The translations under genes and the position numbers were made by a program. DNA of 35,608 bases from Alphaproteobacteria bacterium (GTDB lineage: Bacteria > Pseudomonadota > Alphaproteobacteria > Micavibrionales > UBA2020): positions 399,240 through 434,847 of the forward strand of contig JAEUKT010000002.1 of assembly GCA_016794125.1 (NCBI GenBank), read 5' to 3'. The notes below the pieces were generated by a model. It was not told the DNA's origin and did no database searches. It saw nothing but the letters and a program-made list of their open reading frames with translations. Each line of letters begins with the position of its first letter. Positions within the stretch are counted from its first letter, which is position 1. Positions 24,422 through 31,863 of the stretch are shown here, in pieces.

Positions 24422-24452
24422 AAAACCCCGCCCCTCAAAAGGCGGGGTTTTT
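24422..24452 (+). terminator. Intrinsic terminator after the BI-1 gene
   Basis: AAAACCCCGCC (24422-24432) pairs with GGCGGGGTTTT (24441-24451) around CCTCAAAA and ends in T5. An 11-bp perfect stem. Confidence 0.92.
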
Positions 24453-24512
24453 GTTGTTATCGACTTGTTCATCATAACAACCTATAATTGTACCCGTAAC
24501 AGGGGCTGCTGC

Positions 24513-25433
24513 ATGGATTATAGCATCATCGGACAATCTTCAGTATTGATGCACGCGCTGGCACGGGCGGACAGGGCGGCGCAAAGCGGCGCGCGCGTGC
24601 TGCTGACCGGCGAAACCGGCACGGGCAAGGAAATGCTGGCGCGGCGCATCCATGCCGCAAGCGCACGCGCCACGAAACCCTTTGTCGCGCTGAATTGCGC
24701 CAGCCTGTCGCCGGAACTGATGGAAAGCGAACTGTTCGGCCATGTGAAGGGCGCGTTCACCACGGCGCTGCGCGACCACGGCGGGCTGGTGGCGCAGGCG
24801 GATGGCGGCACGCTGTTTCTGGATGAAATCGCCGAAATGACGACGCCGCTGCAGGCGAAACTGCTGCGATTTATCGAGACAGGGGAATACCGCCGCGTGG
24901 GCGACGCGCAATTGCGACGCGCGGATGTGCGCCTGATATCGGCCACGCATCGCGATTTACGCGGGCATGATTTCCGGGACGATCTTTATTACCGCCTTGC
25001 CGTCGTGGTGATTGCGATGCCGCCGCTGCGACATCGCGCGGATGATATTCCGCTGCTGGTCGCGCATTTTCTGGACATGATTGCGGCCAGGGAAAAACGC
25101 GCGCCGATGCGCGCCGATGATGCTGCGCTGGCGGCGTTGCAGCGCCACGACTGGCCGGGCAATATCCGCGAGCTGCACAACATGCTGTATAACGCGGCCG
25201 TGATGAATGACGGGACGGTGCTGACCGCGCCGATGCTCGACCTGCCCGCCCCTGCCGATCCGATGACCCTGATGCGCGAAGCGGCAAAACCGCAGCCGCT
25301 CTGGGCCGTCGAGCAGGCGGCCATCGATGCCGCCATCCGTTACTGCGGCGGCAATATCCCGCATGCGGCAAGGTTGCTGGAGGTCAGCCCCTCGACCCTC
25401 TACCGCCGGCCGAAAAGCCGCGCACAGGCATAA
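24513..25433 (+). CDS. Short sigma-54-type AAA+ regulator with altered GAFTGA loop
   Basis: A 306-residue protein made only of an AAA+ sigma-54-activator domain and a C-terminal Fis-type helix-turn-helix (about 270-300, GGNIPHAARLLEVSPSTLYRR). No receiver, PAS, GAF or other sensor domain precedes it. Walker A is GETGTGKE (33-40), Walker B TLFLDE (100-105), with ELFGH and FRDDLYYRL intact. The sigma-54 contact loop, normally GAFTGA, reads GAFTTA (80-85), so ability to remodel sigma-54 is uncertain. The ATG at 24513 has AGGGG upstream. An earlier in-frame ATG at 24465 adds sixteen unlikely residues. Activity could depend on expression level or a partner. Confidence 0.85.
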   Translation: MDYSIIGQSSVLMHALARADRAAQSGARVLLTGETGTGKEMLARRIHAASARATKPFVALNCASLSPELMESELFGHVKGAFTTALRDHGGLVAQADGGTLFLDEIAEMTTPLQAKLLRFIETGEYRRVGDAQLRRADVRLISATHRDLRGHDFRDDLYYRLAVVVIAMPPLRHRADDIPLLVAHFLDMIAAREKRAPMRADDAALAALQRHDWPGNIRELHNMLYNAAVMNDGTVLTAPMLDLPAPADPMTLMREAAKPQPLWAVEQAAIDAAIRYCGGNIPHAARLLEVSPSTLYRRPKSRAQA

Positions 25434-25440
25434 TACTGAC

Positions 25441-25461
25441 TGTTCCCAAGGGGTTGGAACA
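25441..25461. repeat. Imperfect inverted repeat between regulator gene and tRNA
   Basis: TGTTCCCAA and TTGGAACA pair around GGGG with one bulged C, giving eight pairs. It lies 8 bp after the AAA+ gene. No T-tract follows, so termination is uncertain. The rest of 25434-25561 holds a possible tRNA promoter. Confidence 0.35.
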
Positions 25462-25487
25462 GGCGTACGCCGGCTGACAGATTCCCC

Positions 25488-25515
25488 TTGAATTGCGTGG
25501 CGCGCGGATTTATGG
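25488..25515 (+). promoter_or_regulatory. Candidate tRNA-Ala promoter
   Basis: TTGAAT (25488-25493) and TTATGG (25510-25515) with 16-bp spacing, about 47 bp before the mature tRNA end. Only a moderate match. Confidence 0.3.
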
Positions 25516-25561
25516 TTTGCCCTGACTTGCCGGAGTCTTCCCTTCCGGTTTCAAAAAACGG

Positions 25562-25637
25562 GGGGCTGTAGCTCAGCTGGGAGAGCGCCTGCATGGCATG
25601 CAGGAGGTCGTCGGTTCGATCCCGATCAGCTCCACCA
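25562..25637 (+). tRNA. tRNA-Ala (GGC anticodon)
   Basis: A complete 76-nt tRNA with encoded CCA. The acceptor arm pairs GGGGCTG with CAGCTCC and shows the alanine identity G3-U70 wobble. The D arm is GTAGCTCAGCTGGGAGAGC. The anticodon arm CCTGC-ATGGCAT-GCAGG puts GGC at 34-36. The T arm has the normal GGTTCGATCC loop region. It reads GCC (and GCU) alanine codons. No integrase gene or repeated 3' end lies nearby, so it shows no sign of use as an attachment site. Confidence 0.96.
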
Positions 25638-25664
25638 TTCTTAGAAAAAAAATCAGCGATTAAC

Positions 25665-26480
25665 TCACGCTACCTTCGGCGGTGCTTCGTTCGTATTCGC
25701 GGGGGCGGGTTTTGTATCGGGCGTGCGGGTATAGGTCACCTTGCCGTCGGCCACCTTGGCGAAGACGTTGTGCTGCGGGGCGAGCGTGGAATGATGCGCG
25801 ACGCTGATGACGATGCCGTGTTTCATGCGTTCCAGCAGGCGCGGATAAAGCTCGGTTTCCGATTTCGCATCCAGCGCGGCGGTGATTTCATCGACGATCA
25901 GCACCTTGGTCTCGGCCGCGTGCAGGAAGATACCCGCGAAACCGACCTTGTTTTTCTGCCCGCCGGACAACGTATTCTTCCAGTATTCGCCGCGCTTGGT
26001 CACGTCGTCCATCGCATCGACAAAATCGCCAAGCCCAGCATCGGTCAGCGCCAGCACCACCTGTTCGCGCGTGAATTTATCGGGGTTATCGGGGGCACAG
26101 ACAATCCCGCGCAGGCTGCGGTCGGGGAAATATTCTTCCTGCGGCACGAAACGGATTTCCGGCGGCACGGTAATCTCGCCGCTGCCGCCCAGCAGCCAGG
26201 CATTGCGCATAGCGGCAAGCGCCGCCGATTTGCCGCAGCCTGCGGGCCCCGCGATCATCACGCGGTCGCCGGGCTGCATCGTAAAGCTGCCGTAATCGAC
26301 CAGCGGCGCGCCATCGGGCCCGTGCAGGACAAGGTTTGTGAACACGACATTCACCGAACCGGATTCGGTGTACACGGTCACGCCGGGCGGGTTTGCCTTG
26401 CGCGCGGGCGGCACAACAGGGGGTGCCGCTTTTTTCTTGAATAGTTTCGACAGAAAGTTTTTCACGGAAAGATTCTTCAC
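25665..26480 (-). CDS. ATP-binding half of a split YddA/SbmA-type ABC exporter
   Basis: A 271-residue nucleotide-binding protein. Walker A is GPAGCGKSA (78-86), the signature LSGGQKNK (171-178) and Walker B KVLIVDE (192-198). The switch histidine is in VAHHS. Residues 1-34 are basic and Pro-rich. In YddA/ABCD-type exporters this domain is normally fused to the C-terminus of the permease. Here it is a separate gene whose GTG (26480) overlaps the permease TGA as GTGA. AGGG stands 8 nt upstream of the GTG. The frame is open further upstream but only as a shadow of the permease gene. Substrate unknown; related systems move peptides or acyl-CoA-like molecules. Confidence 0.82.
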   Translation of the reverse strand: MKNLSVKNFLSKLFKKKAAPPVVPPARKANPPGVTVYTESGSVNVVFTNLVLHGPDGAPLVDYGSFTMQPGDRVMIAGPAGCGKSAALAAMRNAWLLGGSGEITVPPEIRFVPQEEYFPDRSLRGIVCAPDNPDKFTREQVVLALTDAGLGDFVDAMDDVTKRGEYWKNTLSGGQKNKVGFAGIFLHAAETKVLIVDEITAALDAKSETELYPRLLERMKHGIVISVAHHSTLAPQHNVFAKVADGKVTYTRTPDTKPAPANTNEAPPKVA

Positions 26481-27616
26481 GGGCGCGGCCCTGCGGGTGG
26501 TTTCGGCGGCGCGATGGCGGGTGCGGGTTTCGGCGCATCGGTTTTTTGCGTGATATCCAGTTTGTTTTCTTCCAGATCCTTGTGGAAATCCATCAGCTGA
26601 CTGACATTCGCCGACCATGTGGCGATCTGGGTATAACCTTGGGGGAACCAGCTGATCGCCTGATAGAAGTTGCCATACACCTGCCGCGCCAGTTCAAGCC
26701 CGCCCAGCGTCGCCGTGCCGGCGAAAAATTTCGGCGCGGAAAGGGCGATCGGCACGATCGACGCGCTGCTCCAGTTCAGCGAACCGACAAGGCCGGTGCG
26801 CCAGTTGAGCTTGTAGAATTCGCGACGTTTGGCATCAAGGTTGTTGAATTCGTCGGTCAGCGTTTCTTTTTCGACGGGTTCGAGGCCCGCCAGCGCGATC
26901 GGTTTCGCGTTGTCGCGCACGCGCACCAGCGCATGGCGGAATTTCGCTTCGTGGTCCATCAGCCCGCGCCAGATTTTGCGCATCGAACCGCCCGCCCAAT
27001 GGCTGGCCGCGTGGGCGCCGGCGGCGCAGACCAACGCCGCACCCACCATGATAGGCGCGATATGCCAGAGCATAACCGAAAACGTGACCACGCCAACGAC
27101 GGAGCGGAACAGGCCGAGCGACAGCGACAGCGTGCTGCCGGTCACGTTGTTGACCGTTTCGGCGATCCGCTGGTCGGGGTTCTGCGCGTATTTTTTGTTA
27201 TGCTGCAAGCGCAGGTAGGATTTATCCTTCAGCCATGCTTCGCTGAATTGTTTCGTCAGCCAGCCGCGCCAGTTCTGGCCGAGGTTGGACGTCATGTATT
27301 CGCGGCCGTTGCCCGCCAGCGCCGATGCGCCGATGCCCAGCAGCGTCGCCACGCCGGAAATGCCGAACACCAGCGCGTCTTTGGCCACCAGCGCGTTCAG
27401 CGCCGCCTGAAAGCCAAGGCCGACGCCGGCGGTGAGGCCGATTTCGGCGACGGTCAGCGCAAGGATGCCCGCCAGCTGCCAGCGCGCCTTTGATTTCTGG
27501 TCGGACACCCAATAGGGTTTCAGGAATTTGATCTGGTCGATGACGCGGTGCTGCGGCGTCGCATCGGGGGCGGCGGTCGTGTTTGCGCTTGCGCTGGCGG
27601 TCGTGGCTTTGGTCAT
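26477..27616 (-). CDS. Permease half of a split YddA/SbmA-type ABC exporter
   Basis: A 379-residue ABC_membrane_2-type permease. Residues 1-25 are Ala/Thr-rich and polar. Several transmembrane helices follow (near 50-75, 82-103, 160-185, 188-210 and 290-315). NPDQRI (146-151) is the family hallmark found in YddA, SbmA/BacA and ABCD transporters. The end is a Pro/Ala/Lys linker (KPAPAIAPPKPPAGP) of the sort that joins permease to ATPase in fused relatives, which supports gene fission at the linker. The ATG at 27616 has AAGG 6 nt upstream, better than an ATG seven codons earlier. Translationally coupled to the ATPase gene. Confidence 0.82.
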   Translation of the reverse strand: MTKATTASASANTTAAPDATPQHRVIDQIKFLKPYWVSDQKSKARWQLAGILALTVAEIGLTAGVGLGFQAALNALVAKDALVFGISGVATLLGIGASALAGNGREYMTSNLGQNWRGWLTKQFSEAWLKDKSYLRLQHNKKYAQNPDQRIAETVNNVTGSTLSLSLGLFRSVVGVVTFSVMLWHIAPIMVGAALVCAAGAHAASHWAGGSMRKIWRGLMDHEAKFRHALVRVRDNAKPIALAGLEPVEKETLTDEFNNLDAKRREFYKLNWRTGLVGSLNWSSASIVPIALSAPKFFAGTATLGGLELARQVYGNFYQAISWFPQGYTQIATWSANVSQLMDFHKDLEENKLDITQKTDAPKPAPAIAPPKPPAGPRP

Positions 27617-27746
27617 CCGAAACCTTGTTGGCCGCATGAATAAGGTTATGTCAAAAAATAACCGGTGTGTGTGTTTAGAGAAGTTAGACTAGCAACTGGG
27701 GCTGTAATTGCAATATACCTTCATGCTGCATCGTCAGGAGTGAAAC

Positions 27747-28373
27747 ATGGGTCTTCCGCACTGCACCATTGCCGAAACGCCGACCGCCGCGATCTGGACA
27801 CCGAAACGCGTCGCAGTTGCAGCACGCAGCATCGCCACGGCCGGCGAGGTTCATTTCGCGTGCTGCGGATTGGTTGCAAGCGACGGTTTCGACGCAGCCG
27901 CACGGCTTACCGCCGCGCTTGAATCCGGCAGTTTGTATAGCAAGAAAATCGACGCAGCTCTGGCGGCCATCGAAGAACCGCTGGCAGTTGCGCTAAACGC
28001 CGCGCCGCCCGAGGCGGTGAAAAAGCACCTGTCGAAAAACGCGCTGGAAATTCTGCTGTTCGGCATCGATCACGGCGAGATGACGCTGACCCATATCGCG
28101 TTCAAGACGAAAAAGCGCGGCAAGGACATGATTTTGCAGCCGCAGCGCAGGGATTACCCGAACGCAGGCACAAACATGATGAGCGTCGAGATTGTAACCG
28201 CCTGTGCGGGCGACATCGACGCGGTGCTGCGCAAGGAAATCACGGGGCAGCAGGCGCTGGTTTATCCGGAACAATCACTGCAAAAATTCCTGCAACTGGC
28301 GCAGCTTTACCCGGCATGCATCGCCAAACTGACGGCGGAGGGACTGATACGGCAGGAGATTGAGTCCGCCTGA
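27747..28373 (+). CDS. Orphan protein, unknown function (208 aa)
   Basis: A 208-residue soluble protein. I recognise no family. The N-terminal half is Ala-rich and mixed (for example HFACCGLVASDGFDAAARLTAAL). Residues about 110-140 are basic with a beta-like TLTHIAFKTKKRGKDMIL. The C-terminal third is helical (LQKFLQLAQLYPACIAKLTAEG). Cysteines at C6, C39-C40, about C152 and about C188 could bind metal, but no clear motif forms. A good AGGAG precedes the ATG. It stands alone, divergent from the ABC exporter, and its stop directly abuts that of the KefB-type gene (28373/28374). Confidence 0.7.
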   Translation: MGLPHCTIAETPTAAIWTPKRVAVAARSIATAGEVHFACCGLVASDGFDAAARLTAALESGSLYSKKIDAALAAIEEPLAVALNAAPPEAVKKHLSKNALEILLFGIDHGEMTLTHIAFKTKKRGKDMILQPQRRDYPNAGTNMMSVEIVTACAGDIDAVLRKEITGQQALVYPEQSLQKFLQLAQLYPACIAKLTAEGLIRQEIESA

Positions 28374-30077
28374 TTACGCGGCAACCGCTGTTGTACGTTC
28401 CAGATAATCTTTCTGTTCCTTGTCCATCCAGTCGGCAATTACATCCGCCGCATGGCCCAGATGCGCCATGACGGCCGCCGCCATTTCGATGCCGGGCGGC
28501 ACGCCGTGTGCGACGAAGATTTTCGCATAGCCGAGCCCGCGAAACGGTTCGGCCTCCTCCTCGCTGCGGACGCTGAGAAAGCGCGACAGTTCCAGCGCCT
28601 GCGCGCGCGGCAGACCCGCATAGACGCGCGACACGCCAAGATCGGGGGACGCGATGACCATGGTTTTATATTTGTCGATCTGGATCGAATCCCAGAAACG
28701 CAGATCGGCCTTGTCGCCATAGACGACGGGGAATCCGTTTTGCAGTGCTTCGGTGAATTTGTTGTATTCCCGTTCCACCACCAGATAGGGCGTGCCCTGG
28801 CTGCCAAGGGCGGAGGCGACGGTCTGCGTCACGTCATTCATGCCGATCACGATGACGGCGTTCGGGCGTTCGGCGATATTGCCCGCGATGGCATCCGCCT
28901 CGGCCGTGGCGTTCGCGCGGCAGAGCGTGCGGGAAAACCGCTTGCCAAGCCCGAATACACCCGATGAAATCGCCATGCTGATAGCGACCGCCGCGACGGC
29001 GGAATCCTTCAGCGCCGGGTCGATCATGCCCTGCAAAGCCGGCTGCGCCAGAATGACGAAGACGAATTCGCTGCCCTGAAACAGCAGCAGCGCCTGCTGC
29101 ACCGCCGCCACGCGGCCTTCGCGCGCGACCATGAACAGCGCGAACACAGTTACGGATTTGACAATCACCAGCGCCAGCGTGATGCCCAGCGTCAGCCCCC
29201 ATGCGGAGGCCAGCGTCGGCACGTTGACCGACATGCCAACGGTGACGAAGAAAAAGCCCAGCAGCAGGTTGCGAAACGGTTTGGTTTCCGTCTGGATAAT
29301 GGCGCGGAAGGGCGATTCCGAAATAATCATGCCGGCCAGGAATGCGCCCAGCGTCAATGACAATCCAAATGCCTGCGTTGCCATGCCGGTCGCCAGCACG
29401 ATCAGCAGCGCGATCATGGTGAAAGCATCGCTGTTATTGAAACGCGCGAAAAACCCGAACCCCGGGCTCAGCAGATATTTGCCCACCAGCGTCGCAACCG
29501 TGACGCAGACCATGCATTTCAGCGCCGCTGCCATGAACAGCGCGCCCACCGAAACGCCCTGTTCGCCCATGCCGCTTGCGAGGATCAGGACGAAAATGGC
29601 GCAGATATCCTGAAAAATCAGCACGGCCATCGTGCGGCGGGCAAGCGGCAGCCCCGACATTTTACGTTCGGCCAGCACCTGCGACACCACGGCGGTCGAT
29701 GACAGCGCGAAAGTGATCGCCAGCAAAATATCGACCTGCGCCGGAAGATCGAAGAAATATTCCAGCCCCGCATAAAAGCCGAGCGCCGATAGCGCGACCT
29801 GCCCCGGTCCCAGCACGAAGATGCCCTTGCGTTCCGACCAGACATGCTTGACCGAAAAATGCATGCCGATATCGAACATCAGGAACACGACGCCCATTTC
29901 CGCCAGCAGGTGGATAATTTCGCCCTGTGGCACGATGTCGAAACCGTACTGGCCGAAGGCAACGCCCGCCAGCAAAAAGCCCACGATCGGGCTGATGCCG
30001 ATCACCGGCAGGAACAGCACGCTGACGATACCGGCGGACAACAGGACGGAAACGGCAAACAGGGGTTCAATGGACAT
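28374..30077 (-). CDS. CPA2-family cation:proton antiporter (KefB/C type)
   Basis: A 567-residue inner-membrane antiporter. Residues 1-385 hold about twelve transmembrane helices with family marks such as GFLLAGVAFG, LAEMGVVFLMFDIGM, ALSSTAVVSQVL and FQDICAIFVLI. Residues about 410-520 form a TrkA-N (RCK) domain that senses nucleotides or glutathione adducts in KefB/C. The dinucleotide loop reads VIGMNDV rather than the usual GxGxxG, so ligand binding may differ. Residues 520-567 are a helical tail. It probably exchanges K+ or Na+ for H+. Upstream (30115-30143) a TATAAT and a strong inverted repeat suggest regulated expression. Confidence 0.88.
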   Translation of the reverse strand: MSIEPLFAVSVLLSAGIVSVLFLPVIGISPIVGFLLAGVAFGQYGFDIVPQGEIIHLLAEMGVVFLMFDIGMHFSVKHVWSERKGIFVLGPGQVALSALGFYAGLEYFFDLPAQVDILLAITFALSSTAVVSQVLAERKMSGLPLARRTMAVLIFQDICAIFVLILASGMGEQGVSVGALFMAAALKCMVCVTVATLVGKYLLSPGFGFFARFNNSDAFTMIALLIVLATGMATQAFGLSLTLGAFLAGMIISESPFRAIIQTETKPFRNLLLGFFFVTVGMSVNVPTLASAWGLTLGITLALVIVKSVTVFALFMVAREGRVAAVQQALLLFQGSEFVFVILAQPALQGMIDPALKDSAVAAVAISMAISSGVFGLGKRFSRTLCRANATAEADAIAGNIAERPNAVIVIGMNDVTQTVASALGSQGTPYLVVEREYNKFTEALQNGFPVVYGDKADLRFWDSIQIDKYKTMVIASPDLGVSRVYAGLPRAQALELSRFLSVRSEEEAEPFRGLGYAKIFVAHGVPPGIEMAAAVMAHLGHAADVIADWMDKEQKDYLERTTAVAA

Positions 30078-30114
30078 GGGAAATCCGCACCGGGATGGTT
30101 AACCTATGCGAAAA

Positions 30115-30143
30115 ATTATAATGTGCAACGGTATGCGTTGCAC
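30115..30143 (-). promoter_or_regulatory. Promoter-overlapping inverted repeat upstream of the antiporter gene
   Basis: A perfect 8-bp inverted repeat, GTGCAACG (30123-30130) and CGTTGCAC (30136-30143), lies directly upstream of a minus-strand TATAAT (30115-30120). It covers the spacer and -35 region, the position expected for an operator. It also lies 17 bp past the stop of the gene at 30161, with an AT/T-rich run following, so it may instead or also terminate that gene. Confidence 0.55.
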
Positions 30144-30160
30144 CCCTTTTATGCCGTTAT

Positions 30161-30487
30161 TTAATCGAGCGCGTTGCCGTTCGCCTTGCGGATGATCTCG
30201 CGGTCGATGGGGTCGTTCTTTGCCTGCGTAAGAATAGCACCCGGGATCTTGATGGCCTCGAAATTTTTGTATTTTTCGGGGATGCCCGCTTTTTCGGGGA
30301 TGCCTGCGGCCGTCATTTTGCGCAGGTAACGCACCATTTTTTCGACCACGACCCATTTGTTTTCACCGTGTTCCGCGGTCAGGCCGTAATGCGCCGCGAC
30401 CTGGATGCCGCCCTTGGCCTTGCCGATCTGCGGCACGTTATTCTGTTTGTGGAGCTGTTCGATATAAATGGTTCTGTCGGCGGTCAT
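30161..30487 (-). CDS. Small orphan protein (108 aa) with a six-residue duplication
   Basis: A 108-residue soluble, basic protein of no family I recognise. The N-terminus TIYIEQLHKQNNVPQIGKAKGG is followed by a mixed middle (KWVVVEKMVRYLRKM). AGIPEK then occurs twice in a row near residues 60-72, from an 18-bp tandem duplication in the DNA. AGGG lies 9 nt before the ATG. A TATAAC upstream (about 30519-30524) may be the -10. It is divergent from the SET-domain gene and followed by the inverted repeat at 30123-30143. Confidence 0.7.
   Translation of the reverse strand: MTADRTIYIEQLHKQNNVPQIGKAKGGIQVAAHYGLTAEHGENKWVVVEKMVRYLRKMTAAGIPEKAGIPEKYKNFEAIKIPGAILTQAKNDPIDREIIRKANGNALD
30272..30307. repeat. 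18-bp tandem duplication inside the 30161-30487 gene
   Basis: Two adjacent units, TTTTTCGGGGATGCC(C/T)GC at 30272-30289 and 30290-30307, differ at one base. They keep the reading frame and add six residues (AGIPEK). Confidence 0.85.
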
Positions 30488-30651
30488 CGATATATTCCCT
30501 GTTCGGTGATTACCACCACGTTATACCCGAAAGACGGCGCATTGGCCAGCCGGACATTTACGGGGAAAAAGCGGGGGCTTTTATACGTTCGGCTTGTGCT
30601 AATCCCCCGGCTCGGGTATTTTCAGCCTCCATTCCAGCAAAGAGACGACAA

Positions 30652-31089
30652 ATGCCCGCAAAAAAAGCCCCCGCCCTGAACCGAAAACCCGGCCTCTATA
30701 TCGCCCCCGCCGGCAAGAAAGGCCGCGGGCTGTATTGCCGCAACGCCATCAAAAAGGGCGAGATACTGGAAGTGACCCTCGCCCTGATCCTGAACGACAA
30801 GGACACGGTGAGCGCGGAACCCACAATTATCAACGATTATACTTTCGTCATCGGCGAGCTGAAAAAAACGACCCTGGCGCGCGCGAACATCAAAAAGGCG
30901 GGCGATGCCAGCGCGATTGTTATGGGCATCCTCGCCTATTGCAATCACGATGAAAACCCCAACGCCGAGATCCTGTGGGACGAACAGGGCACGACGCTGT
31001 ATTACATGCTGCGCGCGACCGCGAATATCAAGAAAAACACCGAAATCTGCACCAGCTATGGCGAAGGCTGGTTCGAGGACCGCGCGTAA
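30652..31089 (+). CDS. Small SET-domain protein
   Basis: A 145-residue stand-alone SET domain, a fold used for SAM-dependent lysine methylation. Motifs in order are GRGLYC (24-29) with KKGEILE, the cofactor motif YCNHDENPNA (96-105, N98-H99 and N102-P103-N104), and the C-terminal EICTSYGEGW (131-140), whose Tyr is the usual catalytic residue. There is no post-SET cysteine cluster or partner domain. The substrate is unknown; ribosomal or other abundant proteins are possible. The ribosome-binding site is weak (AGAGA). Divergent from the 108-residue orphan gene. The stop abuts that of the converging gene at 31090. Confidence 0.82.
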   Translation: MPAKKAPALNRKPGLYIAPAGKKGRGLYCRNAIKKGEILEVTLALILNDKDTVSAEPTIINDYTFVIGELKKTTLARANIKKAGDASAIVMGILAYCNHDENPNAEILWDEQGTTLYYMLRATANIKKNTEICTSYGEGWFEDRA

Positions 31090-31863
31090 TCAGTTAAAGC
31101 GGTCAAACAGCCGTTCCACATTGATATTGAGGTCATCCTCGCTATCGCGGTCGAACGGGTTTTCAAGATGTGTCTGGATGTTATCGAGGCTGGCCAGCAC
31201 CACGGCGGTCAGTACTGGAGTCACATAAATCACGCTGGGTGAAAATTCCTTGGCCAAAAACGCGAAATACGGGCCGTAGACCACCGGCAGCACAACGATG
31301 AAAATATTGCGGAACGCGTTCAGCGTGCGCGGCGTGCGGTACTGGTAAATATGCTTGATCTTCTCGAACGACACCATCGCCTTGCTGAGATACTGGTTGC
31401 AGCGGGACACTTCGCTGGCATTCAGACCCTTTTCGCGCAGGTCCGTGCGGATAAAGCGGGAAATCTCGGAAAACGCGGCATACACAGCCTTTTCGTTCTC
31501 GCGCATGGCGGAGACGGGCGAGGTGAACAGCACGCGGCTTGATTCAAAAAACTTCATCAGCAGGTTTTTGCACTGGGCGATATCGGCATCCGTCGCCGTG
31601 TCCTGCCAGTCGCGCACGGCAAGGTAGAGCGCCTTCACATGCGCCTTGATATCGGCGTAATGATCAAGCGCGGCTTCGCGCCGTTTATAGGCCGCATCGA
31701 TTGAAAACACGATGGGAAACACGACCGCCGTCAGCACCAGGGTCAGCGGGAATTCCGCCGTAATCCCGTGCTGGATGCTGAGATAGGTCGCAAACACGGC
31801 AAGCGCCGACAGCCAGACGCTCTTGAAATTTACGATCAGGAAAACGCTGCCAAGCCAGCCCAT
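31090..31863 (-). CDS. Membrane protein, bestrophin-like
   Basis: A 257-residue protein with two hydrophobic helices near the N-terminus (about 15-30 and 36-54), a long cytosolic helical stretch (about 60-180), and two more hydrophobic segments (about 186-208 and 212-228). The C-terminal LDNIQTHLENPFDRDSEDDLNI matches the ENPFG-x-D-x-x-DL pattern of bestrophin-like (UPF0187) channels, and the preceding RTPRTLNAF and PVVYGPYF also fit. An anion-channel role is only suggested. The ATG overlaps the stop of the GNAT gene by one base (TAATG), so it ends the operon that begins with the periplasmic adaptor. Confidence 0.6.
   Translation of the reverse strand: MGWLGSVFLIVNFKSVWLSALAVFATYLSIQHGITAEFPLTLVLTAVVFPIVFSIDAAYKRREAALDHYADIKAHVKALYLAVRDWQDTATDADIAQCKNLLMKFFESSRVLFTSPVSAMRENEKAVYAAFSEISRFIRTDLREKGLNASEVSRCNQYLSKAMVSFEKIKHIYQYRTPRTLNAFRNIFIVVLPVVYGPYFAFLAKEFSPSVIYVTPVLTAVVLASLDNIQTHLENPFDRDSEDDLNINVERLFDRFN

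Noticed and set aside
25562..25637. tRNA-Ala as an integration site for a mobile element
   Set aside because: No integrase, no repeated tRNA 3' end and no shift in gene character were seen on either side.
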